The translations under genes and the position numbers were made by a program. From contig OX422188.1 of NCBI GenBank assembly GCA_949130485.1, forward strand, positions 4,849,307 to 4,913,306: a DNA stretch of 64,000 nucleotides, given 5' to 3'. The notes beneath the pieces were generated by a model. It was not told the DNA's origin. It saw only the letters and a list, made by a program, of their open reading frames with translations, and made no database searches. The stretch is from Agelas oroides. Lineage: Eukaryota > Porifera > Demospongiae > Agelasida > Agelasidae. Shown in pieces: positions 34,749 to 48,300 of this stretch. Within the stretch, counting starts at the first letter, position 1. Each line of letters begins with the position of its first letter.

Positions 34749-35664
34749 TACTACATTGTATAGCAAGGCTGTACGTGACTCCACTAGATTGTACCATGGC
34801 TCTATTTGGCTCTACCTGACTCTACTACATTGTGTCGTTGCTCTACTTGGCTCTACTTGACTCTACTACCTTGTAATCTACTTGACTGTACTACACCCTA
34901 CCATGGCTCTATTGGATACTACCAGACAATACTACATTGTAGCATGGCTCTACTTGGCTCAACCTGACTCTACTATATACCAAGGCTCTACTTGACTCTA
35001 CTACATTGTACCATGGCTCTACTTGGCTGTACTTACCTCTACTACACCCTACCATGGCTCTATTGGATACTACCAGACAATACTACATTGTAGCATGGCT
35101 CTACTTGGCTCAACCTGACTCTACTATATACCAAGGCTCTACTTGACTCTACTACATTGTACCATGGCTCTACTTGGCTGTACTTACCTCTACTACACTC
35201 TACCATGGCTCTAATTGACTCTACTTGACTCTACTACATTGTAGCATGGCTCTACATAGCTCTACCTGACTCTACTGCATTGTACCATGGATCTACATGG
35301 CTCTACTTGACTCTACTACACTCTACCATGGCTCTACTTTACTCTACAAGACTCTACTACATTGTACCATGGCTCTACTTGACTCCACCTGACCCTACTA
35401 CATTGTACCATTGCTCTACCTGGCTCCACTTGACTTTACTACATTGTACTCTACTTGAATCTACTACACTCTACCATGGCTCTACTTTATTCTACAAGAA
35501 TCTACTACATTATACCATGGCTCTACTTGACTCTACCTGACTCTACTACATGGTACCATAGTTCTACTTGGCTCTACCTGACTCTACTACATTGTACCGT
35601 TCACTCTCTGATGGCTCTACTTGATTCTACTACATTGTACTCTACTTGGCTCTATCTGACTCTA

Positions 35665-36095
35665 CACTGCAAAAACACTTGGGTTACTTTAACCACACTT
35701 TTAGGTTGTCTCAGTTGCATCAGTGTGACTAAGGAATGCTACCAAATAGATTTTCTTGAAAGTTCATTGAGAAGCTTTCCTTTAGTTACATTAGCTAGTC
35801 TCCTATTTCAGAAGACCTATTTGGCTACATTCCTGGCATTTTCTGGCATTTCTAACCACAGCCATGCAACCAAGGAACTCTCCAGGAGCAGATACGTAAG
35901 ATCAAAGAAACAACGAACCTCACTAGAAATGCTGGCTTATAGGCTTTCTGAAATGAGATACTAATTAGGGAAGCTTCCTAACTACACTCTATTCAAATTG
36001 TGAGCACTCCTTGAACTTCAAGTGTCACACACACAAAAGGAATGCAACTGAGGTGACCAAAACATGGTTAAAGTAACCTAAACCTTTTTACAATG
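35665..36095 (-). mobile_element. Non-autonomous TA-target element, copy 2, inverted
   Basis: Same length (431 bp) and nearly the same sequence as 34318-34748 in the opposite orientation, flanked by TA. Because the satellite on both sides is also mirrored, this copy arose with the inverted duplication and not by a separate insertion (inference). Confidence 0.88.
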
Positions 36096-37378
36096 TACTA
36101 CACTCTACCATGGCTCTACTTTACTCTACAAGACTCTACTACATTATACCATGGCTCTACTTTACTCTACCAGACTCTACTACATTGTGCCGTTGCTCTA
36201 CTTGGCTCTACTTGACTCTACTACCTTGTAACCTACTTGACTCTACTACACCCTACCATGGCTCTATTGGACACTACCAGACAATACTACATTGTAGCAT
36301 GGCTCTACATAGCTCTACCTGACTCTACTGCATTGTACCATGGATCTACATGGCTCTACTTGACTCTACTACACTCTACCATGGCTCTACTTTACTCTAC
36401 AAGACTCTACTACATTGTACCATGGCTCTACTTGACTCCACCTGACCCTACTACATTGTACCATTGCTCTACCTGGCTCCACTTGACTTTACTACATTGT
36501 ACTCTACTTGAATCTACTACACTCTACCATGGCTCTACTTTACTCTACAAGAATCTACTACATTATACCATGGCTCTACTTGACTCTACCTGACTCTACT
36601 ACATGGTACCATAGTTCTACTTGGCTCTACCTGACTCTACTACATTGTACCGTTCACTCTCTGATGGCTCTACTTGATTCTACTACATTGTACTTACTTG
36701 ACTCTACTACATTGTACTTACTTGACTCTTGACTCTACCTGACTCTACTACATGGTAGAGTCAGGTAGAGCCAAGTAGAACTATGGTACCATGTAGTAGA
36801 GTCAGGTAGAGTCAAGTAGAGCCATGGTATAATGTAGTAGATTCTTGTAGAATAAAGTAGAGCCATGGTAGAGTGTAGTAGATTCAAGTAGAGTACAATG
36901 TAGTAAAGTCAAGTGGAGCCATCAGAGAGTGAACGTTACAATGTAGTAGAGTCAGGTAGAGCCAAGTAGAACTATGGTACCAGGTAAGTACAGCCAACTA
37001 GAGCCATGGTACAATGTAGTAGAGTCAAGTAGAGCCTTGGTATATAGTAGAGTCAGGTTGAGCCAAGTAGAGCCATGCTACAATGTAGTATTGTCTGGTA
37101 GTATCCAATAGAGCCATGGTAGGGTGTAGTACAGTCAAGTAGATTACAAGGTAGTAGAGTCAAGTAGAGCCAAGTAGAGCAACGACACAATGTAGTAGAG
37201 TCAGGTAGAGCCAAATAGAGCCTTGGTACAATCTAGTGGAGTCACGTACAGCCTTGCTATACAATGTAGTAGAGTCAGGAAGAGTCAAGTAGAGCCATGC
37301 TACAATGTAGTATTGTCTGGTAGTGTCCAATAGAGCCATGGTAGAGTGTAGTATAGAGTCAAGTAGATTACAAGGTAG

Positions 37379-38440
37379 TAGAGTCAAGTAGAGCCAAGTA
37401 GAGCAACGGCACAATGTAGCAGAGTCAGGTAGAGCCAAATAGAGCCATGGTACAATCTAGTGGAGTCACGTACAGCCTTGCTATACAATGTACTAGAGTC
37501 AGGTAGAGTCAAGTAGAGCCATGCTACAATGTAGTAGAGTGTGGTAGGGTGAAGTATAGCCATGGTAGAGTGTAGTATAGAGTCAAGTATGGCCACATAT
37601 AGAGCCACGGTACAATGTATATAGTAGAGTCAGGTTGAGCCAAGTAGAGCCATGCTACAATGTAGTATTGTCTGGTAGTATCCAATAGAGCCATGGTAGA
37701 GTGTAGTATAGAGTCAAGTAGATTACAAGGTAGTAGAGTCAAGTAGAGCCAAGTAGAGCAACGGCACAATGTAGCAGAGTCAGGTAGAGCCAAATAGAGC
37801 CATGGTACAATCTAGTGGAGTCACGTACAGCCTTGCTATACAATGTACTAGAGTCAGGTAGAGTCAAGTAGAGCCATGCTACAATGTAGTAGAGTGTGGT
37901 AGGGTGAAGTATAGCCATGGTAGAGTGTAGTATAGAGTCAAGTATGGCCACATATAGAGCCACGGTACAATGTATATAGTAGAGTCAGGTTGAGCCAAGT
38001 AGAGCCATGCTACAATGTAGTATTGCCTGGTAGTGTCCAATAGAGCCATGGTAGGGTGTAGTAGAGTCAAGTAGATTACAAGGTAGTAGAGTCAAGTAGA
38101 GCCAAGTAGAGCAACGGCACAATGTAGCAGAGTCAGGTAGAGCCAAATAGAGCCATGGTACAATCTAGTGGAGTCACGTACAGCCTTGCTATACAATGTA
38201 CTAGAGTCAGGTAGAGTCAAGTAGAGCCATGCTACAATGTAGTAGAGTGTGGTAGGGTGAAGTATAGCCATGGTAGAGTGTAGTATAGAGTCAAGTATGG
38301 CCACATATAGAGCCACGGTACAATGTATATAGTAGAGTCAGGTTGAGCCAAGTAGAGCCATGCTACAATGTAGTATTGCCTGGTAGTGTCCAATAGAGCC
38401 ATGGTAGGGTGTAGTAGAGTCAAGTAGATTACAAGGTAGT
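37379..38440. repeat. Higher-order repeat of about 355 bp, three copies
   Basis: The block with AACGGCACAATGTAGCAGAG, CAATCTAGTGGAGTCACG, GCCACATATAGAGCCACGG and GATTACAAGGTAG repeats with starts near 37379, 37735 and 38088. Each copy consists of about ten diverged monomers kept in fixed order. A partial further copy lies at 37160-37378. Confidence 0.88.
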
Positions 38441-40795
38441 AGAGTCAAGTAGAGCCAAGTAGAGCGACGGTATAATGTAGTTGAGTCAGGCAGAGCCAAG
38501 GAGAGCAACGGCACAATGTAGTAGAGTCTGGTAGAGTCAAGTAGAGCCATGGTATAATGTAGTAGAGTCTTGTAGAGTAAAGTAGAGCCATGGTAGAGTG
38601 TAGTAGAGTCAAGTAGAGTACAATGTAGTAGAATCAAGTAGAGCCAGCAGAGAGTGTAATAGTGTCAAGTAGAGCCAAGTAGAGCCATGGTATAATGTAG
38701 TGGAGTCATGTAGATGCATGGTACAATGCAGTAGAGTCAGGTAGAGCTAAGTAGAGCCGTGCTACAATGTCGTAAAGTCAAGTACTATCACTTACAGCCA
38801 TGGTAGTGTGTAGTAGAGTCAAGTACAGCCAAGTAGAGCCATGGTACAATGTATAGTAGAGTCAGGTAGAGCCAAGTAGACCCATGCTACAATGTAGTGC
38901 AGTATGGTAGAGTCAAATAGAGCCATGGTAGAGTGTAGTAGAGTCAAGTAGAGTCACGTAGAGCCATGGTTCAATGTAGTAGAGTCAGGTAAAGCCAAAT
39001 TGAGCCATGGTACAATCTACTGGAGTCACATACAGCATTGGTGCAATGTAGTAGAGTCTGGTAGAGCCAAGTAGAGCCATGATAGAGAGTAATGGTGTCA
39101 AGTAGAGCCAAGTACAGCCATGGTACAATCTAGCAGAGACAGGTAGAGCCAAGTAGAACCATGGTACAATGTTGTAGAGACAGGAATAGCAAAGTAGAGC
39201 CATGGTATATTTTAGTGAAGTGAGGTAGAGCTGAGTAGAGTTAAGTGGATCCATGGTATAGTGTAGTACAGTCACATACGTATAGAGCCATGGTACAATG
39301 TAGTAGAGTCAAGTAGAGTCAAGTAGAGCAGCCGTACAGTGTAGTAGAGTCAGGTAGATCCAAGTAGAACCATAGTACAATGTAGTAGAGTCAAGTAGAA
39401 CCATGGTGCAATGTAGTGGAGTCAGATAGAGCCAAGTAGAGCAACGGTACAATGTAGTAGAGCCAAGTAGAGACATGGTGCAATGTAGTAGAGTCAGGTA
39501 GAGCCAAGTAGAACCATGGTACAATGTAGTAGACTCAAGTAGAACCGGCATGGTGCAATGTAGTGGAGTAAGGTAGAGCCAAGTAGAGCAAAGGTACAAT
39601 GTAGTAGACTCAGGTAGAGTCACGTAGAGCCATGATACAATGTAGTAGAGTCCAGTAGAGCCAAGTAGAGCAGCCGTACAATGTAGTAGAGTCAGGTAGA
39701 TCCAAGTAGAACCATGGTACAATGTAGTAGAGTCAAGTAGAACCAAGGTGCAATGTAGTGGAGTCAGGTAGAGCCAAGTAGACAATGGTACAATGTAGTA
39801 GAGTCAAGTAGAGCCATGGTACAATGTAGTAGAGTCAAGTATAACTACGGTACCATGTATAGTCAAGTAGAGTCAAGTAGAGTCATGGTACAATGTAGTA
39901 GAGTCTTGTAGAGGCATGGTACAATGTAGTAGAGTCAGGTAGAGACAAGTAGAACCATGCTACAATGTAGCAGAGTAATGGTAGAGTCAAGTATAGAGCC
40001 ATGGTAGAGTGTAGTAGAGCCTATAGAGCCATGGTACAATCTAGTAGAGTGAGGGAGAGCCAAGTAGAGCCACGGTAGAATGTAGTAGAGACAGGAATAG
40101 CAAAGTAGATCCATGGTATATTTTAGTGAAGTCAGGTAGAACTGAGTAGTGTCATGGTATAGTGTAGTACAGTCACGTATAGAGCCATGCATGGTACAAT
40201 GTAGTGGAGTCAGGTAGAGTCAAGTAGAGCAAAGGTACAATATAGTAGACTCAGATAGAGTCACGTAGATCCATGAGAGTCTTGTAGAGTAAAGTAGAGC
40301 CATGGTAGAGTGTAGTAGAATCAAGTAGAGCCAGGTAGAGCAATGGTATAATGTAGGAGTTTCAAGTAGAACCATGGTACAATTAATGTAGTACGGTGAG
40401 GTAGAGCCAAGTAGAGCAACGGTACAACGTAGTAGAGTCAGGTAGAGTCAAGTAGAACTACGGTACCATGTAGAGTCAGGTAGAGTCAAGTAGAGTCATG
40501 GTACAATATAGTACAGTCTTGTAGAGGCATGGTACAATGTAGTAGAGTCAGGTAGAGACAAGTAAAGAGCCATATTAGAGTGTAGTAGAGTCATGGTACA
40601 ATCTAGTGGAGGCAGGTAGAGCCATGTAGAGCCATGGTACAAGGTACTAGAGTTAAGGGTAGAGCCAAGTAGAGCAACGGTACAATGTAGTACAGTCAAG
40701 TAGAGCCATGGTACAATGCAGTAGAGTCAGGTAGAGCCAAGTAGAGCAATGGTACAATGTAGTAGAGTCAAGTAGAGCCATGGTACAATGTAGTA

Positions 40796-41223
40796 CACTG
40801 TAAAAAGGTTTAGGTTACTTCAACCATACTTTGGTCACCTCAGTTGCATTCCTTTTGTGTGCGTGACACACAAAGTTCAAGAAATGCTAGTTCAGAAGCT
40901 TCTCCCATTTTGTTAAATTAGTATCTCCTTTCAGAAAGCCAGCCAAAGCCAAATCAGCGTTTCAGATGAGGTTTGTTGTTTCTTTGATCTTATTGATATG
41001 CTCTTGGAGAGTTCCTTGGTTGCATGCATGGTTGTGGTAGAAATGCCAGGAATGTAGCCAAATAGCTATAGGTCTTCTGAAAAAGAGATTAGCTAATGTA
41101 ACTAAAGAAGAAGCTCCTCGATGAACTTCCAAGAAAACCTATTTGGTAGCATTCTTTGGTCGTACTGATGCAACTGAGACAACCTAAAAGTGTGATTGAA
41201 GTAACCCAAGTGTTTTTGCAGTG
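40796..41223 (+). mobile_element. Non-autonomous TA-target element, copy 3 (428 bp)
   Basis: It has the same termini (CACTGTAAAAAGG; GTTTTTGCAGTG) and TA flanks, but the interior diverges clearly from copies 1 and 2 (for example a GCATGCATGG duplication). It is therefore an older or independent insertion in the satellite. Confidence 0.85.
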
Positions 41224-42181
41224 TAGAGTCAGATAGAGCCAAGTAGAGTAATGGTACAATGTAGTAGGTTCAGACCGAGTCAAGTAGAGCCATGCTACAT
41301 TGTAGTAGCGTCTGGCAGAGTAAAGTAGAGACATGGTAGAGTGTAGTAGAGTCAAGTTGATTTAGGTTTATAGTCAAGTAGAGCCAACTAGAGCCATTGT
41401 ACAATGAAGTAGAGTCAGGTTGAGCCAAGTAGAGTCTTGTTACAATGTAGTAGAGTCAGGTAGAGCCAAGTAGCTAGAGCCATGGTACAATGTTGTAGAG
41501 ACAGGAATAGCAAATTAGAGCGATGGTATATTTTAGTGAAGTCAGGTAGAGCTGAGTAGAGTTAAGTGGATCCATGGTATAGTGTAGTACAGTCACGTAT
41601 AGAGCCATGGTACAATGTAGTATAGTCAAGTAGAGCCATGGTGCAATGTAGTAGAGGCAGGTAGAGCCAAGTAGAGCAAAGGTACAATGTAGTAGACCCA
41701 GGTAGAGTCACGTAAAGCCATGAGAGTCTTGTAGAGTAAAGTAGAGCCATGGTAGAGTGTAGTAGAATCAAGTAGAGCCAGGTAGAGGAATGGTATAATG
41801 TAGGAGTGTCAAGTAGAACCGTGGTACAATTAATGTAGTACAGTGAGGTAGAGCCAAGTAGATCAACGGTACAACATAGTAGAGTCAGATAGAGTCAAGT
41901 AGAACTACGGTACCATGTAGAGTCAGGTAGAGTCAAGTAGAGTCATGGTTCAATGTAGTAGAGTCTTGTAGAGGCATGGTACAATGTAGTAGAGTCAGGT
42001 AGAGACAAGCAGAGCCATGCTACAATGTAGTAGAGTCATGGTAGAGTCAAGTATAGAGCCATGGTAGAGTGTAGTAGAGCCTATAGAGTCATGGTACAAT
42101 CTAGTAGAGGCACGTAGAGCCAAGTAGAGCCATGGTACAAGGTAGTAGAGTTAAGTAGAGTAAAGTAGAGGAATGGTAGAG

Positions 42182-43391
42182 TCAGGTAGAGCCAGGTAGA
42201 GCAATGGTACAATGTAGTAGAGTCAAGTAGAACCATGGTACAATGTAGTAGAGTCTGGTAGAGCCAAGTAGAGCCATGGTACAATGTAGTAGAGTTAGGT
42301 AGAGCCAAGTAGAGCAACGGTACAATGTAGTAGAGTCAAGTAGAGCCATGGTACCATGTAGTAGAGTCAGGTAGAGCCAAGTAGAGTCATGGTACAATGT
42401 AGTAGAGTCTTGTAGAGGCATGGTACAATGTGGTAGAGTCAGGTAGAGACAAGTAGAGCCATGCTACAATGTAGTAGAGTCATGGTTGAGTGTAGCAGAG
42501 CCTATAGAGCCATGGTACAATCTAGTAGAGGAAGGTAGAGCCAAGCAGAGCCATGGTACAAGGTAGTAGAGTTAAGTAGAGTAAAGTAGAGGAATGGTAG
42601 AGTGTAGTAAAGTCAAGTAGAGCTAGGTAGAGCCATGGTACAATCTAGTAGAGTCAGGTAGAGCCAAGTAGACCTATGGTACAATGTAGTAGAGTCAAGT
42701 AGAACCATGGTACAATGTAGTAGAGTCTGGTAGAGCCATGTAGTAGAGTCAAGTAGAGCCATGGTACAATGTAGTAGAGTTAGGTAGAGCCAAGTAGAGC
42801 AACGGTACAATGTAGTAGAGTCAAGTAGAGCCATGGTACCATGTAGTAGAGTCAGGTAGAGCCAAGTAGAGTCATGGTACAATGTAGTAGAGTCTTGTAG
42901 AGGCATGGTACAATGTGGTAGAGTCAGGTAGAGACTAGTAGAGCCATGCTACAATGTAGTAGAGTCATGGTTGAGTGTAGCAGAGCCTATAGAGCCATGG
43001 TACAATCTAGTAGAGGAAGGTAGAGCCAAGCAGAGCCATGGTACAAGGTAGTAGAGTTAAGTAGAGTAAAGTAGAGGAATGGTAGAGTGTAGTAAAGTCA
43101 AGTAGAGCTAGGTAGAGCCATGGTACAATCTAGTAGAGTCAGGTAGAGCCAAGTAGACCTATGGTACAATGTAGTAGAGTCAAGTAGAACCATGGTACAA
43201 TGTAGTAGAGTCTGGTAGAGCCATGTAGTAGAGTCAAGTAGAGCCATGGTACAATGTAGTAGAGTCAGGTACAGCCAAGTAGAGCAACGGTACAATGTAG
43301 TAGAGTCAAGTAGAGCCATGGTACAATGTATTGGAGTCAGGTAGAGCCAAGGAGAGCAACGGGACAATGTAGTAGAGTCAGGTAGAGCCAA
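42182..43391. repeat. 485-bp higher-order tandem duplication in the satellite
   Basis: AGTCTTGTAGAGGCATGGTA with the following GTGGTAGAG variant occurs at 42406 and again at 42891, exactly 485 bp apart, and the monomers between are nearly identical. A partial third copy extends to about 43390. Confidence 0.85.
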
Positions 43392-45399
43392 GTAGAGTAA
43401 CGGTACAATGTAGTAGGTTCAGACAGAGTCAAGTAGAGCCATGCGGCACTGTAGTAGCGTCTGGTGGAGTAAAGTAGAGCCATGGTAGAGTGTAGTAGAG
43501 TCAAGTTGATTTAGGTACATAGTCAAGTAGAGCCAACTAGAGCCATTGTACAATGAAGTAGAATCAGGTTGAGCCAAGTAGAGTCTTGTGTAGAGTCAGG
43601 TAGAGCCAAGTAGAGTCATGGTACAATGTAGTAGAGTCTTGTAGAGGCATGGTACAATGTAGTACAGTCAGGTAGAGACAAGTAGAGTCATGCTACAATG
43701 TAGTAGAGTCATGGTAGAGTCAAGTATAGAGCCATGGTAGAGTGTAGTAGAGCCTATAGAGCCATGGTACAATCTAGTAGAGTTAAGTAGAGTAAAGTAG
43801 AGGAATGGTAGAGTGTAGTAGAGTCAAGTAGAGCCAGGTAGAGCCATGGTACAATCTAATAGAGTCAGGTAGAGCCAAGTAGAGACATGCTACAATGTAG
43901 TATAGTCTGGTAGAGCCAAGTAGAGCAATGGTACAATGTAGTATAGAGTCAAGTAGAGCCATGGCACAGTGTAGTAGAGTCAGGTAGAGCCAAGTAGAGT
44001 AACGGTACAATGTAGTAGGTTCAGACAGAGTCAAGTAGAGCCATGCTAAATTGTAGTAGCATCTGGTAGAGTAAAGTAGAGCCGAGGTAGAGTGTAGTAG
44101 AGTCAAGTTGATCTAGGTATATAGTCAAGTAGAGCCAACTAGAGCCATTGTACTATGAAGTAGAGTCAGGTAGAGCCAGGTAGAGTCATGGTACAATGTA
44201 GTAGAGCCATGGTAGAGTGTAGTAGAGTCAAGTTGATCTAGGTATATAGTCAAGTAGAGCCAACTAGAGCCATTGTACTACGAAGTAGAGTCAGGTAGAG
44301 CCAGGTAGAGTCATGGTACAATGTAGTAGAGTCAAGTAGAGCCTTGGTACAATGTAATGGATTCACGTAGAGCCAAGCAGACCCATTGTAGAATGTAGTA
44401 GAGTCAGGTAGAGTGAAGTAGAGTCAAGTAGAGCCATGGTACAATGTAGTAGAGTCAGGTACAGCCAAGTAGAGCAGCGGTACAATGTAGTAGAGTCAAG
44501 TAGAGCCATGGTACAATGTAGTAGAGTCAGGTAGAGCCAAGTAGAGTCTTGTTCCAATGTAGTAGAGTCAGGTAGAGCCATGGTACAATGTAGTAGAGTC
44601 AAGGAGAGCCATGGTACAACATAGTAGAGTCAGGCAGAGCCAAGTAGAGCAACGGTACAATGTAGTAGAGTCAAGTAGAGCCATGGTACAATGTAGTAGG
44701 TTCAGACCGAGTCAAGTAGAGCCACTATGATGCTACATTGTAGTAGCGTCTGGTAGAGTAAAGTAGAACGATGGTAGAGTGTAGTAGAGTCAAGTTGATC
44801 TAGGTATACAGTCAAGTAGAGCCAAGTAGAGCCATTGTACTATGAGGTAGAGCCAGGTAGAGTAATGGTACAATGTAGTAGAGTCAAGTAGAGCCTTGGT
44901 ACAATGTAGTGGATTCACGTAGAGCCAAGGAGACCCATTGTAGAATGTAGTAGAGTCAGGTAGAGTGAAGTAGAGCCAAGTAGAGCCATGGTACAATGTA
45001 GTAGAGTCAGGTAGAGCCAAGCAGAGCCATGCTACAAAGTACTAGAGTCTAGTAGAGTGAAGTAGAGCCATGGTAGGATGTAGTTGAGTCAAGTACAGCC
45101 AAGCACAGACATGGCACAATGTAGTAGAGTCAGATAGAGCCAAGTACAGCAACAGTACTATGTAGTAGAGTCAGGTAGAGTCAAGTAGAGCCATGGTTCA
45201 ATGTAGTAGAGTCTTCTAGAGTAAAGTAGAGCCATGGTAGAGTGTAGTAGAGTCAAGTTGATCTAGGTATATAGTCAAGTAGAGCCAACTAGAGCCATTG
45301 TACAATGAGGTAGAGTCAGGTTGAGCCAAGTAGAGTCTTGTTCCAATGTAGTAGAGTCAGGTAGAGCCAAGTAGAGCAATGGTACAATTTAGTAGGTTC

Positions 45400-48300
45400 A
45401 GACAGAGTCAAGTAGAGCCACTATGATGCTACATTGTAGTACTGTAGCGTCTGGTAGAGTAAAGTAGAGCCATAGTAGAGTGTAGTAGAGTCAGGTAGAG
45501 TCAAGTAGAGCCATGGTAGAATGTAGTAGAGTCAGGTAGAGCCAAGTTGAGCAATGTTACCACGTAGTAAAAGTCAGGTAGAGTCAAGTAGAGCCATTGT
45601 AGAATGTAGTAGAGCCTTCTTGAGTAAAGTATACATGGTAGAGTGTAGTAGAGTCAAGTAGAGCCAAGCAGAGCCATTGTACAATGAGGTAGAGTCAAGT
45701 GGAGCCATGGTAGAGTGTAGTAGAGTCAAGTTGATCTAGGTATATAGTCAAGTAGAGCCAACTAGAGCCATTGTACAATGAGGTAGAGTCAAGTAGAGCC
45801 ATGGTACAATGTAGTAGAGTCAGGTAGAGCCAAGTAGAGCAACGGTACAATGTAGTAGAGTCAAGTAGAGCCATGGTACAATGTAGTAGAGTCAAGTAGA
45901 GCCATGGTAGAATGTAGTAGAGTCAGGTAGAGCCAAGTTGAGCAATGTTACCACGTAGTAAAAGTCAGGTACACTCAAGTAGAGCCAACTACAGCCATTG
46001 TACAGTGAAGTAGAGTCAGGTTGAGCCAAGTAGAGTCTTGTTCCAATGTAGCAGAGTCAGGTAGAGCCAAGTAGAGCAATGGTACAATGTAGTAGAGTCA
46101 AGTAGAGCCATGCGCTGGTACAATGTAGTAGAGTCAGGTAGAGCCAAGTAGAGCAACGGTACAATGTAGTAGAGTCAAGTAGAGCCATGGTACAATGTAG
46201 TAGAGTCAGGTAGAGCCAAGTAGAGTAACAGTACAATGTAGTAGACTCAGGTAGAGACAAGTAGAGTAATGGTACAATGTAGTAGGTTCAGACAGAGTCA
46301 AGTAGAGACGTGCTACATTGTAGTAGCGTCTGGTAGAGTAAAGTAGAGCCATGGTAGAGTGTAGTAGAGTCAAGTTGATCTACGTATACAGTCAAGTAGA
46401 GCCAACTAGAGCCATTGTACTATGAAGTAGAGTCAGGTAGAGCCAGGTAGAGTCATGGTACAATGTAGTAGAGTCAAGTAGAGCCATGGTACAATGTAGT
46501 AGAGTCAAGTAGAGCCATGGTAGAATGTAGTAGAGTCAGGTAGAGCCAAGTTGAGCAATGTTACCACGTAGTAAAAGTCAGGTACAGTCAAGTAGAGCCA
46601 ACTACAGCCATTGTACAGTGAAGTAGAGTCAGGTTGAGCCAAGTAGAGTCTTGTTCCAATGTAGCAGAGTCAGGTAGAGCCAAGTAGAGCAATGGTACAA
46701 TGTAGTAGAGTCAAGTAGAGCCATGCGCTGGTACAATGTAGTAGAGTCAGGTAGAGCCAAGTAGAGTAACGGTACAATGTAGTAGGTTTAGACAGAGTCA
46801 AGTAGAGACATGCTACATTGTAGTAGCGTCTGGTAGAGTAAAGTAGAGCCATGGTAGAGTGTAGTAGAGTCAAGTTGATCTACGTATACAGTCAAGTAGA
46901 GCCAACTAGAGCCATTGTACTATGAAGTAGAGTCAGGTAGAGCCAGGTAGAGTCATGGTACAATGTAGTAGAGTCAAGTAGAGCCTTGGTACAATGTAGT
47001 GGATTCACGTAGAGCCAAGCAGACCCATTGTAGAATGTAGTAGAGTCAGGTAGAGTGAAGTAGAGCCAAGTAGAGCAACGGTACAATGTAGTAGAGTCAA
47101 GTAGAGCCATGGTACAATGTCGTAGAGTCAAGTAGAGCCATGGTATAATGTAGTAGAGTCAGGTAGAGCCAAGTAGAGCAACGGTACAATTTAGTAGGTT
47201 CAGACAGAGTCAAGTAGAGCCACTATGATGCTACATTGTAGAACTGTAGCGTCCGGTAGAGTAAAGTAGAGCCACTATGATGCTACATTGTAGTACTGTA
47301 GCGTCTGGTTGAGTAAAGTAGAACGATGGTAGAGTGTAGTAGAGTCAGGTAGAGCCAAGTAGAGCCATGGTAGAATGTAGTAGAGTCAGGTAGAGCCATG
47401 TTCAGCAATGGTACCACGTAGTAAATGTCAGGTAGAGTCAAGTAGAGCCAACTAGAGCCATTGTACAATTAAGTAGAGCCAGGTTGAGCCAAGTAGAGTC
47501 TTGTTCCAATGTAGTAGAGTCAGGTAGAGCCAAGTAGAGCTATGGTACAATGTAGTAGAGTCAAGTAGAGCCATGGTACAATGTAATAGAGTCAGGTAGA
47601 GCCAAGTAGAGCAACGGTACAATGTAGTAGTGTCAAGTAGAGCCATGGTACAATGTAGTAGAGTCAGGTAGAGCCAAGTAGAGCAACGGTACAATGTAGT
47701 AGAGTCAAGTAGAGCCATGGTAGAATGTAGTAGAGTCAAGTAGAGCCATGGTACAATGTAGTAGAGTCAGGTAGAGCCAAGTAGAGCAATGGTACAATTT
47801 AGTAGGTTCAGACAGAGTCAAGTAGAGCCACTATGATGCTACATTGTAGAACTGTAGCGTCTGGTAGAGTAAAGTAGAGCCACGGTAGAGTATAGTAGAG
47901 TCAGGTAGAGCCAAGTTGAGCCATATGGTAGAATGTAGTAGAGTCAGGTAGAGCCAAGTTTAGCAATGTTACAACGTAGTAAAAGTCAGGTAGAGTCAAG
48001 TAGAGCCATTGTAGAATGTAGTAGAGCCTTCTTGAGTAAAGTTACTTTAAAATGTAGTGGATTCACGTAGAGCCAAGCAGACCCATTGTAGAATGTAGTT
48101 ACATACTTAGTATACATGGTAGAGTGTAGTAGAGTCACGTAGAGCTAGGTATAGAGTCAAGTAGAGCCAAGCAGAGCCATTGTACAATGAAGTAGAGCCA
48201 TGCATGGTAGAGTGTAGTAGGAGTCAAGTTGATCTAGGTATATGGTCAAGTAGAGCCAACTAGAGCCATTGTACAATGAGGTAGAGTCAGGTTGAGCCAA

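Larger units (their letters stand above)
33715..36655. repeat. Large palindrome inside the satellite (arms about 1 kb)
   Basis: The left arm (about 33715-34748) is matched by the reverse complement of 35665-36655, including the inserted 431-bp element and distinctive variants such as GACGGTATAATGTAGTTGAG neighbours, AAGGTAGTAGAGTC and TAGTATTGTCTGGTAG. The spacer (34749-35664, 916 bp) is itself in inverted orientation and carries a direct copy of about 36340-36700. A second short-arm palindrome is centred at 36751 (CTCTACCTGACTCTAC, six bases, then its complement), where orientation flips back. Confidence 0.85.
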
